Below, piece by piece: positions 32,216-42,622 of a DNA stretch of 64,000 nt. Position numbers and translations under genes: made by a program. Numbering within the stretch: position 1 is the stretch's first letter; each line of letters opens with the position of its first letter. The notes below the pieces were generated by a model. It had not been told where the DNA came from, did no database searches, and was given only the letters and a program-made list of their open reading frames with translations. Origin of the DNA: Phlegmacium glaucopus (Eukaryota > Basidiomycota > Agaricomycetes > Agaricales > Cortinariaceae); assembly GCA_015039465.1 (NCBI GenBank), contig MU130570.1, positions 317,909-381,908 of the forward strand, written 5' to 3'.

Positions 32216-34916
32216 CTAAAAACTTACAACCAAAGAAACAATCCCTGCCATACATCCCTGTAAAATAAATATCAGAGTTCAATTTGTTAGATTCAAAATA
32301 GTAAAAGAAAATCGTACAAGCCCATCTGTTCCATTTGACTGTTCCAAATTCATATCTGGAACCTCAGAGACATTGCACCTCTATAGAAGGTTCAGTATTA
32401 AATTAAAAATATAGGACAAATAAACAGACCAGGATGTATGCTTTTATTGCCACAACAATTGCCTCTGCCAGTGAACTGTGACCTTTAACTTGCCAATTGG
32501 AAGGAATCTCATGATTTTGTAAGAACAATGCAAGGTCCTTGGATGGAGATGCCCTCTCAAGGCAATCTGGAAGGTATGAAAAAACACATGCTAAAAATTC
32601 ATGTTGTGTAAGATGTCTCCATGGATCTGGTCTAAGATATCTCCATGGATCTGGTGCTTCATCTATAACCCCAGGTCTGACCATGATTCAAGTCAGTCAA
32701 TATAGTTGGAAAGATGTGTAAGTGACCAAAGGCAGAACATACATGGGTCCAAACAGAATTTTGGCCAATGTTGTTGCAAGAGTTGCAAATTTGTTGCCAT
32801 CAACATAAAATTCTTTGGAACGTATAGGATCACCCAAGAACTCTGATAATAGATTGTGATATTTGAGCTGTTCTTGTTCTTCTCCCATCAACCAACTTAG
32901 TGGGAAAATATAACTACAGGCCCTATGAAATTCATCAAAAGAATGTTCATCCAAACCATTTCCCAAACACTTGATAAGATGATCAAAATGTTGGGGAAAT
33001 GTGGGAAGCACCATAGCAGTCACCACCAATGGGGCCAGATTTGAGGAAATCATGAAAGGAGCAAGTTGATTAGACTTTAGATGCTGATCCCAAGAAAAAA
33101 GATAATGAGAATACAGATTTTTTCCAGGAGGATTTTTGTGTGACTATAGCAATTTAGATATCATCAGTAGTAGTACATGTCTGAGAAATGTGAAGCAATT
33201 GCATACATGTTTTTTAAGCCAATCAAATACATAGGGAATATTTTGTATTGGTGAATAGAAGATGGTCAGAAACCTATAAAAGTCAAATTTGGACAAGTCA
33301 TCCAGTAGTTCAGGTGTTGGATAAGATAGTGGCCAGTGAATTATAAATTCATCAGTGAAAAAACCACACCATACACCTTCTAAGGAAGGTTGTGAGTATG
33401 AAAGGACCATAACATGGTTGAAAAATATGACCTTGAGGTATATAGAGATCTGCCTTTGAAAGGTGCTTTATGAAGTACTGCATTAAATTTGCATGCGCAC
33501 TACCCGAATCAATGTACAGCTCTGCTGATCGTGATTTATCCAGAAGGAAATCTCCCAATGAAGCATGATAGATGCGAATCACAGGCAAAACCCTATTGGC
33601 GGAAGGAACTGGGACATCTATGATGGAATGCAAGTCACTTAGCATGATGTAGACGTCTCCGTGACGGAGGAAGAAAAAGTCTTCAACCAGTCGGGGAGTT
33701 ATTGGCACCATGGCCTGTGTCAGCAGAAGCAAACTTAAGATCTCCAATGCTCTAGTGATATTTTTGACTTTTGAGAATATATGAATGTAAAGCGCATCCA
33801 GTTCGGCGAATGGTGTATCGACCCCAGGATTGGAAAGACCAAAGATGATATCTAACCGGTCTGTAGGCCAGTCATCAGGGGAGTCCAGATATTTCATGAC
33901 CGTGGAAGCATAAATGAACTGCCCAGATGATTTTTCTACAAGGCGAATGAGGTCGGAATCTGACGGCCATTTGGGAGGAAGGAGGTTGCGCAATGGATGA
34001 TTCCGTTTGATTTCGTCGAATTTTGATTGGAAAAACAGTTTGATATCCTCATCGGGAAGATATGAATCATCTAACGCCAAGTGTCTCGTCATTGAACTTA
34101 AGGGTTCTGCATTGAGGGTGTCTCGGATCATCTGTTCAGGACGGCTGGCAACCAGGAATGATATTGGTAGAGGGATCTCTTGAATGGCTGTTGCGAGGAC
34201 TGATAGGACGTAGCGTTGGACTTTTGCTGTCCCGCATTCATCGAGACCGTCAATGATGATGAGCTTTGGTCCTGAACGAAGGGCAATTGCATCCCCCTCA
34301 TCCAGCAACGCGCGGCGTATAGGGTCAGCCACCAAACTGCGAATCTGGGCCTCTAGTGAACGGGAAAGGACCAACGGGTCTCGCTCTATTGTGCCTTCCA
34401 CATATTTTCGAATAGCGGGCATGGACAAACAGAGTTGATATACAAGGGTAGGAATGAGACGGGATTCGTCATTGCGACCCGCAGCCGTGCGAGAAAAGAA
34501 GAAACTGGCGGCTAGTATGTTTGCATTGTGGCATAGTTCAGCAACCGACTGTGCGATGGCAGATTTGCCTGCACCAGCAGGACCGTATAGCCACATGAAC
34601 AAGCATAACTTTTGTAGATCATTTATCCAGGTCATGATATGTTGGAGAACGGCGACACGAGTGGATGGGTGGCATTTCGGAGGATCGTATCTTTCCGCTG
34701 AATTGTGGAAAGCGCCAGGCGCAATAGAATTGGTGAGTACTAATTAAATGAAGGTGAAGTTTCCTGAATATTTAGAGTAATATCTGAGTTATATTAATAC
34801 TCACTCCTTCGCCCTTCGCTCGTACTAAAGTGAGTATGGGTGTGAAGATCTCCATGCACGGCATTAAAAGTGCCTCCCGTGAATAAAGGATCCTTAAGGT
34901 TGGATAACATTTCCAT
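32216..34916 (-). pseudogene. NACHT-domain NTPase, locus C (one frameshift)
   Basis: Exon 1 is 34916-34805 (FTGGTFNAVHGDLHTHTHFS), the intron 34804-34740, and exon 2 starts at 34739. Walker A GPAGAGKSAIAQSVAE and Walker B LIIIDGLDE are intact. The frame is open to about 33411, where one extra base relative to locus A shifts it: GHIFQPCYG replaces GHIFQSLMV. The proper frame resumes as MVLSYSQPSLEGVWCGFF and continues through two more exons with normal GTATG donors. A short internal repeat DPWRYLRP/DPWRHLTQ marks exon 4. The 3' end differs from locus A: after TDGL it reads GCMAGIVSLV and then a stop at 32218-32216. Apart from the single-base shift it looks recently alive, so a sequencing error at 33411 should be excluded. 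Confidence 0.87.
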
Positions 34917-35410
34917 AGCTCGAACCTTGCAGCGAAGCAGAAGCGTGCTCGGAGCAAACCCGGCTTTGAAGGGTCCGCTAAAGTTGACGTCAAATGTAGA
35001 AGAAATGTGATGCTCGACGATATCTAACATACTAGGTTATAGGTTTCCGTATGGAATACGATTTATTGTGGATCTGATTGCTAGAGGCCTGAGGATGGGA
35101 TGCTTGTTTGCAAGATGACAGTTGAACGTTGAACGTTCAACACGGGTTGTGGAGGTAGATGAGTAAGGCACGAACGCAATGTACCGATGTTTTGCCTAAA
35201 GTAGAAAACGTCCGCGTTGAGAGCTCATGCGACATCGCGTCGAGATCAGGTGATCTCTTACTCCTTCATCTCTCACTTCATCACTAGCGGTCGACTTCGT
35301 CGACTGAAACCTTGCTGAGGTACTAAGAAAATTCGATACAATCGATTTTACGCATAAGCAGACTAGGTTGAAAATAAAATAAAGCGACGACATCGTCAAA
35401 CACTACATAA
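34917..35410. other. Upstream DNA of NACHT locus C and repeat/gene boundary
   Basis: To about 35140 it resembles the upstream DNA of loci A and B. The palindrome-like run GTTGAACGTTGAACGTTCAA ends near 35140. From there to 35410 no repeat or frame is recognised; this is where the duplicated, decayed DNA gives way to single-copy genes. Confidence 0.5.
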
Positions 35411-35411
35411 G

Positions 35412-36183
35412 AAAATACTATTTGTTTTCTTTTTTCTTTTTCTTTGAAGGTTTTTCGGCGATGGTGGTCTCGCCGTCAGTTGTGGTAGCCTCTTCGTCTT
35501 CATCTATTGCCCTTTTTTCCCGTCCGCCTTCGAAAAGACTTGTTCTTGTTGAGAGGGATCATGCATAAGTTGATAGTTTGCCTGACTCGTTTTGGTATTT
35601 AAACAGCTGACAACGCCTACATTGGATGCGGTTGCGACCACTGTTAAGCTTAAAATCAGAAACGCAAGAAAGCTAAATCCGAGGGTTGCATTACCTGGGT
35701 GGAATGCATTGACGGCACTCATTTGATCTTTTTTTTTTGCTGGGTGATTGGGGAAGGAAGGTTGGTCCCTTTAGCATTAGGCTTTTGTAAGGGGATGGAC
35801 GGTCAGCTGCGCGCTCAAGGATCTTGATTTGAGTAGAAATAGCGGTAAAGGTGTTGCTGGTGATCGCGTTCGTCCTCTTGTCCCTCATAGGGTAGTGTCT
35901 TAATTCAAGATAGACGAGAACTAACGAGCCTCTGAGGGAGACCTCGAGACATTGATGAACTTGTGGTTAGTATCGAAAGCGGGTAATGGAGTGACGCGCC
36001 ATCTAGATGATATGATGTTGTCGAACATTTCTTTATATTTGCCAGCAGTAATTGGGCATTTGTCCAATCTTCGTCGTCTTGCCCTTGTTGCTCTTGAGTT
36101 ATCAGATCGTACGGTAGAGCGTCGGCCCTCTGCCTCTTGTTAACAATTAGCCCAATAGGATCGACAAACATAACGCGGTTCAA
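35412..36183 (-). CDS. Unrecognised minus-strand gene, divergent from ORC2
   Basis: Several minus-strand frames lie here: from ATG 36183 (VDPIGLIVNKRQRADALPYD), around 35870 (TNAITSNTFTAISTQIKILE), from ATG 35722 (MSAVNAFHPG then LGFSFLAFLILSLTVVATA, a probable membrane segment) and a Lys-rich end near 35412 (TTIAEKPSKKKKKENK). They could be exons of one spliced gene or two small genes; possible introns are 35695-35642 and one near 35900. I could not produce a unique exon model and do not recognise a family. The start at 36183 is only 37 bp from the ORC2 ATG, so if it is real the two genes share a promoter region or have overlapping 5' leaders. Confidence 0.35.
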
Positions 36184-36220
36184 GCGACGGCCCGATTTCC
36201 GGACTTAACTTGAAGCCACC

Positions 36221-37516
36221 ATGGGTGCAGCATTCATATCAGACCCAGGATCGTCGGGTGGAGAAGAAACTGAAGAGGCTTCTTACGAATCGGAACCGGA
36301 GGACCTGCCAAGTTTGCGTAATAGGGGAAAAGCAAAAGAAAACGAGAACAACATAATCGTCGAAACAGCCTTTGATGCGTATTTTACATACAACAAGCCT
36401 GGTCGCGTGCAGACTTCATCCAACGTTTACTCTCAGCTCGTTCTCCCCCTCAGTGCCGAAGAATACTCGGATTCTCTCGGGTCAATCTCAAAAGGACTCC
36501 TGCCAATCCAGCCAGCGCTCTTGAATGGGGAGCATTGCCAGAACATCTTCTCGAGGTATATATGCGAATTAAACGAAGGATTTAACATCCTTTGCTATGG
36601 TTTCGGCTCCAAAAGACGTATCCTCAACCAGTTCGCAACAACCTGTTGTTCCAAACAAGGACATGTCGTTATCGGCAACGGCTTCCAACCAGATTTCAAC
36701 ATCAAAGAGCTATTAAATTCCATTGAAAACATCCCTGTGCTTAAGGACCTTGACTGGCCTTCCACCGCAGTCGAGAAACAGGGACGAAGAATCTATGACA
36801 CGTTTGCTCAACCTTCACAAAAATCTCATTTGTACATTGTCATTCACAACATCGACGCCGCTCCTTTGCGCACTGCAAGATCAAAGTCTATTTTGGCTCT
36901 ACTTGCACATAATCCTCGGATCCATATCATCGCATCGATCGATCATCTCAATGCCCCACTATTATGGTCGTCCTCTGAGATATTTTCTCGGAAACCAGAC
37001 CAACCTGAATCCAACACTATTCCTTCGCGTGGTTTCTCGTGGCTATGGCATGATCTTACGACCTTGGTGGCTTACGACTTTGAATTGGCGTTCGCTGATC
37101 GATCCTCACTCTCTGGTGCCCATATTGGTGGTGCCCATCGCAAAACGGATGCATTAGCCGCCCAACTCTCCACTGCCATGAGCGAGACCGCGGCATTCCA
37201 TATCTTAGCATCTGTCAACATCAAGTCCAAAAAATTGTTCGCTCTTTTGGGAAATAAACAATTGGAAGCGATGGAAAACGGGGACGATGGGTCGTCCAAT
37301 GGTTTGCAACAATTCGGGATGGCATATAACCTCCTTTTCAGTTTGGCTAGAGATAACTTCCTTGCGACAAACGAATCGGCATTTCGATCTTTACAAGTCG
37401 AGTTTAAAGATCATGGTCTCTTCCTTTCAACGCCGTCTAGTGGAGGTGGAGGGGAAATACTATGGATTCCTCTACGTAAAGAGAGACTTATCAGCGTACT
37501 TACTTCGCTGCAATAA
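36221..37516 (+). CDS. ORC2: Origin recognition complex subunit 2
   Basis: ORC2 is a core subunit of the six-protein complex that marks replication origins and loads the MCM helicase in the nucleus. The single exon encodes 431 residues. After an acidic, Ser-rich leader (1-50) come FNILCYGFGSKRRILNQF (121-138), the degenerate nucleotide-binding part characteristic of ORC2, then HVVIGNGFQPDFNIKELLNSI, YIVIHNIDAAPLR and IHIIASIDHLNAPLLW (about 228-243), followed by FSWLWHDLTTLVAYDFEL. The C-terminal part carries a winged-helix-like region. The length is a little short compared with many fungal ORC2 proteins but complete, because the N-terminus is variable. It starts at the first ATG, in a GCCACCATGG context that fits a strong start. 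Confidence 0.92.
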   Translation: MGAAFISDPGSSGGEETEEASYESEPEDLPSLRNRGKAKENENNIIVETAFDAYFTYNKPGRVQTSSNVYSQLVLPLSAEEYSDSLGSISKGLLPIQPALLNGEHCQNIFSRYICELNEGFNILCYGFGSKRRILNQFATTCCSKQGHVVIGNGFQPDFNIKELLNSIENIPVLKDLDWPSTAVEKQGRRIYDTFAQPSQKSHLYIVIHNIDAAPLRTARSKSILALLAHNPRIHIIASIDHLNAPLLWSSSEIFSRKPDQPESNTIPSRGFSWLWHDLTTLVAYDFELAFADRSSLSGAHIGGAHRKTDALAAQLSTAMSETAAFHILASVNIKSKKLFALLGNKQLEAMENGDDGSSNGLQQFGMAYNLLFSLARDNFLATNESAFRSLQVEFKDHGLFLSTPSSGGGGEILWIPLRKERLISVLTSLQ

Positions 37517-37867
37517 ATCGTCCTTTATGGAGACCATTGTCATTACGAGTCCCCTTTGAGGAATCGTTCTCTACGCCGCAGTTTCTTCCGTGGCCCATTA
37601 TCAGATTGGGACGCCTCTTCTCGTTGTCACTTGACATCTCTTGACATATGGTTTTCGCCGTTCAGTACCCACACGTACTCAGTAACTTTCAAATCCGGTA
37701 CAACCTATTCCCACATGATGACAAACGGTGACTTTCTGGAAAACAGGCCAAAATTAGCTATGTGATAGAGTACGATACGCAGCCGCTGTCATGGAACCTC
37801 CTATATGAACATCGGTTTCGTTCCAAATGTAATTCATAACCCCTCAACTTTGCATTTACCTAACATC

Positions 37868-40257
37868 ATGTCTCTTTCACGCCACAGTGAGCACTGCAGC
37901 GATCTTTTATCGCGATGTTCCCAAACGAATGACTTTAATCCCAGTCGACGCCCAGAGTATCATCGAACAATCCAAAGATCACATCCACAAGAAGCATTCT
38001 AGTCACGGCGCCCGACGAACCGTGCACCAGTCTTGGAGTCGTGACGAAGATGCCGCAGGCACCCCTAAATACACCATGCCCAAGGTCGGTATTTCATCAA
38101 AGGCAGCTTATCAACTCCTCCACGACGAAAGCGCTCTCGATGGCAATCCATTGCTGAACCTCGCATCGTGAGTTATGACATTCATCTCCTACATCATTTA
38201 ATATCAATACTTCACACACAATAGTTTCGTCCATACATGGATGCCACCTGAAGCTGATAAACTTATCATGGAAAATATGAACAAGAATATCGTCGATTTA
38301 GATGAATACCCTGCTGCGTCCGTCATTCATAATCGCTGCATATCTATGAGTGCGTTCGACTTGAAATCTATTTTTGAACTTGGATATCTCACGACCATCC
38401 TATAGTTGCTGATCTTTGGAAAGCTCCTAAGGAAGGAAAAGTAATCGGCACGGCCACTGCTGGGTCCTCAGAGGCCATCATGCTCGGTGGACTTGCGATG
38501 AAGAAAAGGTGGCAAGAAGCAAGAAAAGCCGCCGGAAAGGACTACTATCATCCCAACATCATCTTTGGTTCAAATGCTCAAGTTGCCCTCGAAAAATTTG
38601 CTCGGTAAGCCATGCTTGGGCTTATTATCATTCATTCTGATTGTCATCTTATCTACTACTAGCTATTTTGACGTTGAAACGCGTCTGGTTCCCGTCAAAG
38701 CATCCAATGGATTCATCATGGATCCCCATGATGCTATTCCATTTATAGACGAGAACACTATCGGAATAATCGTTATCTTGGGGAGCACATATACTGGTCA
38801 CTTCGAAAATGTCCAACTAATGAGCAATCTCTGTGCGTATACACTCTCGATTGCTTCGTGGCCTATACTAACACCGTCTATCGTCAATAATTTCTAGTGG
38901 ACGACCTGCAGGAACGCACTGGTCTTAACATTCCCATACATGTTGATGGGGCTTCAGGGGCTTTCATCGCACCATTCGCATATCCTCATCTGAAATGGAG
39001 CTTCGAAGTTCCCCGAGTAGTTTCCATCAACACCTCTGGTCACAAGTTTGGTCTGGTTTATGCTGGTCTGGGATGGGTGCTGTGGAGAGACGAGAGTTAT
39101 TTGCACAAAGACCTCATTTTCGAGCTTCGTATGTATTTAAGACCTTCATCTGTTTATCCATTCCTGTCTGACTTTGCAAATCGTTCTAGACTACCTTGGC
39201 AGCACAGAGTATACATTCACCCTGTTAGTTAGCTTATTTCTTCATTCATGGCTTGTCTCTTTTTAACTCTCTGGTTTATCAGGAATTTCTCCAAACCTGC
39301 TGCTCCGGTTTTCGCCCAGATGTTCAACTTTTTGAATCTTGGGTTTGAAGGATACAAGAAAATTGCTTATAAGGATTTGCGTAACGCTCGCTTGTTATCA
39401 CGGGCGTTGGAAAACACATACTTCACTGTACGTATTTGTGATCTGTCCTCACAACCTTTTTTTTTCAATCATCATCTAATCATTGCTGAAACAGGTTTTA
39501 AGTGATGTCCACCACCCAATCGACGCTGCTAACTCAAATGATATCGACAACCCAGAGCATTATGAAGCCGGTCTTCCTGTTGTCGCCTTCAAGTACGTTT
39601 ATTGAAGGTCAGTATTTATGTAATATATCTAAACGAAATCTCTAGGTTATCAGACGAGTACATGAAAGAGAATCCTCATGTCAAGCAAGTTTGGATACAG
39701 GTACGTGTCTGCACAATTATGGTTAGGTTCATAGTCTCATGATGTCTGCGCAGACAATGCTCAAAACAAAAGGCTGGATCGTCCCCAACTACAATGTATA
39801 GTAATTGCTTAACACTACAGTCATCATTTTTTCAAAAAATCCACTGTTCCACAGGCCCCACTTGGCGCAGAAGACGTCGAAATCCTCCGCGTCGTTGGTC
39901 AGACTTTCACTGTTAACTGCAACCCAAAGACGTTTCTGATATCTCAATAAACTTAGTTCGGGAGACACTTAGCGAGGATCTAATCGAACGATTCATCATC
40001 GACATTCTAGAGATCACTGAACAACTTACAAGTAAGCCTATAAAAAATAAATTCGTAATCAAAAACTCGTCACTAATTTATGCTCTCATTTTTTCTTATC
40101 GTTAAAAGCTACAGACGGTAGCCTCATGTTGACTTCAAACTCTGCTCAAGGCATTTACCATCCAGATCATGAACACGGTCGTCCTGAGAAAGAGAACTTT
40201 GGTGAAGGGAATATCGAAGGTGGACAGGAGCAATCTGGATTTTCTCGTCAATGCTAA
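37868..40257 (+). CDS. GAD1: Glutamate decarboxylase (PLP-dependent)
   Basis: The enzyme converts glutamate to GABA in the cytosol, feeding the GABA shunt and stress responses. At least twelve exons splice in phase with short introns, e.g. 38170-38223, a GTGCGT donor near 38350, and others near 38607, 38833, 39129 and 39430. Family blocks are [92 protein letters not shown] (the PLP lysine in SGHK, near 39045) and an [10 protein letters not shown] tail. Oddity: the ATG at 37868 reads MSLSRH, but the expected continuation VSTAAI is in another frame, as if one base had been added near 37886. If the base is real, translation would have to start at ATG 37927 and lose about 20 residues. Confidence 0.9.
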
Positions 40258-40483
40258 GTTAAAAATTGCCGCCAATGCACAAATTGAAGCCCGATCTCCA
40301 CGTTAAAGTTTGGAAACGTCTGATTTAGTTGCGAATTACGGACCACCAACGCAGGAACAGTAAACAAACCCTTTGTAATAGTAGCTTAGGAAAAGAAAGA
40401 AAAATTTTATGGGCTGTGTTGCTCTTTCTCATTTGACAGAGAATCGAGTCTGAATAAACCAAAAACCTAGTTAGATATATAGT

Positions 40484-42028
40484 TTAGCTCGAGAAATAAT
40501 TCTGACTTACACGTAGATATCGACCTTTCCATTGGAGCACTGGAACTATCAAAAGGAAAAGGCCGACAAGAATGCTGTCAACAACGTGAGTCCCAGAGGA
40601 AAATGCCCTGGTTGATCGATGGAGTAAGCTCACGCGGCTTCGCATCCCAAAGTCTGCAACGCTCCATGTTTCTCCGCCCAAGATACTTGGAAAAAAGCGA
40701 TGCTGAACCCTGTAATATAAAGCCGATAAGCTCCCCAAATCAACATTTACAGAGACGCAAACTCGCCTCCTAGCGTTCTGCAGAGGTTTAGCAAGCCACT
40801 GATTTCTCCCTGTAAAGTACATTGAAACCAGCGGTTAAGAAACAATAGATCGCGATAATGAGCAGTCCTATTGCACGAACCTGTTGACGCGGAAAGCAAT
40901 CATTACAGTAGGCATCTTGTGGCGTTGTTATCTCATCGTCTTGGGAGAATGAAGCGGGAAGTGGACCTACAAATAGCCACAGTAGTACCCAATACTGCGG
41001 TTTGTGCGATACCCCAACCAATGATAACTGCTGCTATATTGAGATGGTTTTCTAATGCTGCGCCAAGAATGACGAATCCGATTGCATATAGCAGGACACC
41101 AACGTAGCATGTCCTTGAAAGTCAAACTTTTAGCTTTTTATCAAATAGAAGATAGTAGACTCGAAATGTTCCCACCATACAGCTTCGAAAATGCCATGAT
41201 TTCGTTCGATTTCTTGATTCATGACCCAGTCGTTCAAGTACCGTCCCATAAGTTCCCCCCCTTAATTACAGCAACCTTTTTGCCAGCTAATTAGTATTTG
41301 ATTATTTCTCCCCGAGACCATTAAATTACAAACCACAGGTGTTGCATATATTCCTGAAACGATTATCGGACCGAGCCCGAATCCGAAAGGCGGAGGCCTT
41401 TGTAGGAAGATTGTAATTGTGACCTTCATCCCCCAATGAGACTCAATTCTTTTGGTCTCTATATAACTTGGAGAACTTACGTTTATTCCGATTCCAAAGC
41501 CAAAAACAGCTGCCTTGGAGCGTTGTTACAGTCTAAATCAATAAAAGTTGTTTGTGAAATACATACTTCCAATACAAGGATGGAGAACAAGTGGGGGCGC
41601 CAAACCACGTTCAGAGGGGCAATTAATACCTCTGTCCAGGTAGGATCTTTTCTGGCCGATTGAAAGCCAGTTATTCCAATCAATGACTTGATTCGATTTC
41701 TTAATCCAGTTTTTTTGGCAGATACTACTTTTCCTTCATGTCGAATATACACTGGCAGAAGGTTGGGGCCACAACTTGGCCACAACACAAGAAGGCCATC
41801 TTTCAACTTGGATGCTAATTCGTCCCCAAATTCTTCCCGAGCCTCTCTTAAAGAGGGCGTAGGTATCAGATGGAGAAGATTGTGACCAGCCATAAAGACT
41901 CACGCAGGATCGAGGACGAGGCGACCAGCTCGTTGTTCATGAATCGAGAAGATATCGATGACAGGCTTATCATTGTCGGTAGGGCTCGCAGCAGACAAAG
42001 CCTCTTTGTGCAATGTGTTCACAGACAT
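40484..42028 (-). CDS. MFS transporter, fungal plasma-membrane type
   Basis: A proton-linked major facilitator carrier with about 12 membrane segments is expected; the substrate cannot be told. The start MSVNTLHKEALSA at 42028 leads to IFSIHEQRAGRLVLDPA, a splice (GTGAGT donor at about 41905) and EAREEFGDELASKLKDGLLV. Later blocks are VLIAPLNVVWRPHLFSILVL, AAVFGFGIGIN, PPPFGFGLGPIIVSGIYATP, GRYLNDWVMNQEIERNHGIF (the conserved loop GR-LND), NDCFPRQQ, GFSIAFFQVSWAEKHGALQT and VGLFLLIVPVLQWKGRYL. These match a common fungal MFS subfamily. Introns are numerous, and I did not resolve every junction, e.g. around 41740 and 41510. The stop may be at 40484 or just after an intron that starts near 40508. 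It is convergent with glutamate decarboxylase. Confidence 0.78.
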
Positions 42029-42622
42029 GAACGTCGTTTGGAGTCGCCGAAAATAGTGTGTAACACCAAGAAAGATAGCAGCATTAGGCCAGCGGGGATA
42101 TAAGTAAGCGAAATGCTTTGGAAGTGATAGAAGCTTTACCGTTGATTTAGAACGAAAAAAGGTACACCTGTCAACATCGTCAGTTACATTAGATTTCGTT
42201 CCGTCTCTTTCGTGCAGGATTCTTTCGTAGAATAATCCCAAGTGGTTGTCGATTCACTTGTCTGTGAAGGCCGTCGTGGCAGACGCACGCGGCATGTACG
42301 AGTCCATTTTTTTTTTGGCATTGGCTGTCCACATCTTATAATGGCATGTTTCTAGATTCACTAACTATGTGAAACGGTATATTTTTAGAGACCATGAGTA
42401 TGCGGCCCGAACCCGGAACCACAGTAAGTTTGATTCTAACTCTAGTATTTATTTTAAAGGGCTTTTCTTCAATTGTAAGTATGCAGAGCATGCTTTTCAT
42501 CCTTAATCTGATTCTTCTTCAGAAACACAATTGCAACTGTTGCCTTGTGATGTAGGATACTTATGTAGTTCTTTGTTGCATGAACCGGGAAACGCCGAAG
42601 CCCTGTTCAAGTGTCGACATCC
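42029..42622. promoter_or_regulatory. Shared upstream region and leader of the F-box gene
   Basis: This lies between the divergent MFS and F-box genes. An ATG at 42394 begins MSMRPEPGTT followed by a GTAAGT-type donor, and a second donor GTAAGTATG stands near 42475. These could be 5' exons, but I found no frame that joins them cleanly to the long exon. The stretch at about 42476-42600 resembles the tail of NACHT loci B and C (32100-32216, inverted). Confidence 0.45.

Noticed and set aside
36723..37157. 144-codon open frame inside ORC2
   Set aside because: It overlaps the conserved ORC2 core in another frame and has no motif of its own; it is a shadow of ORC2.
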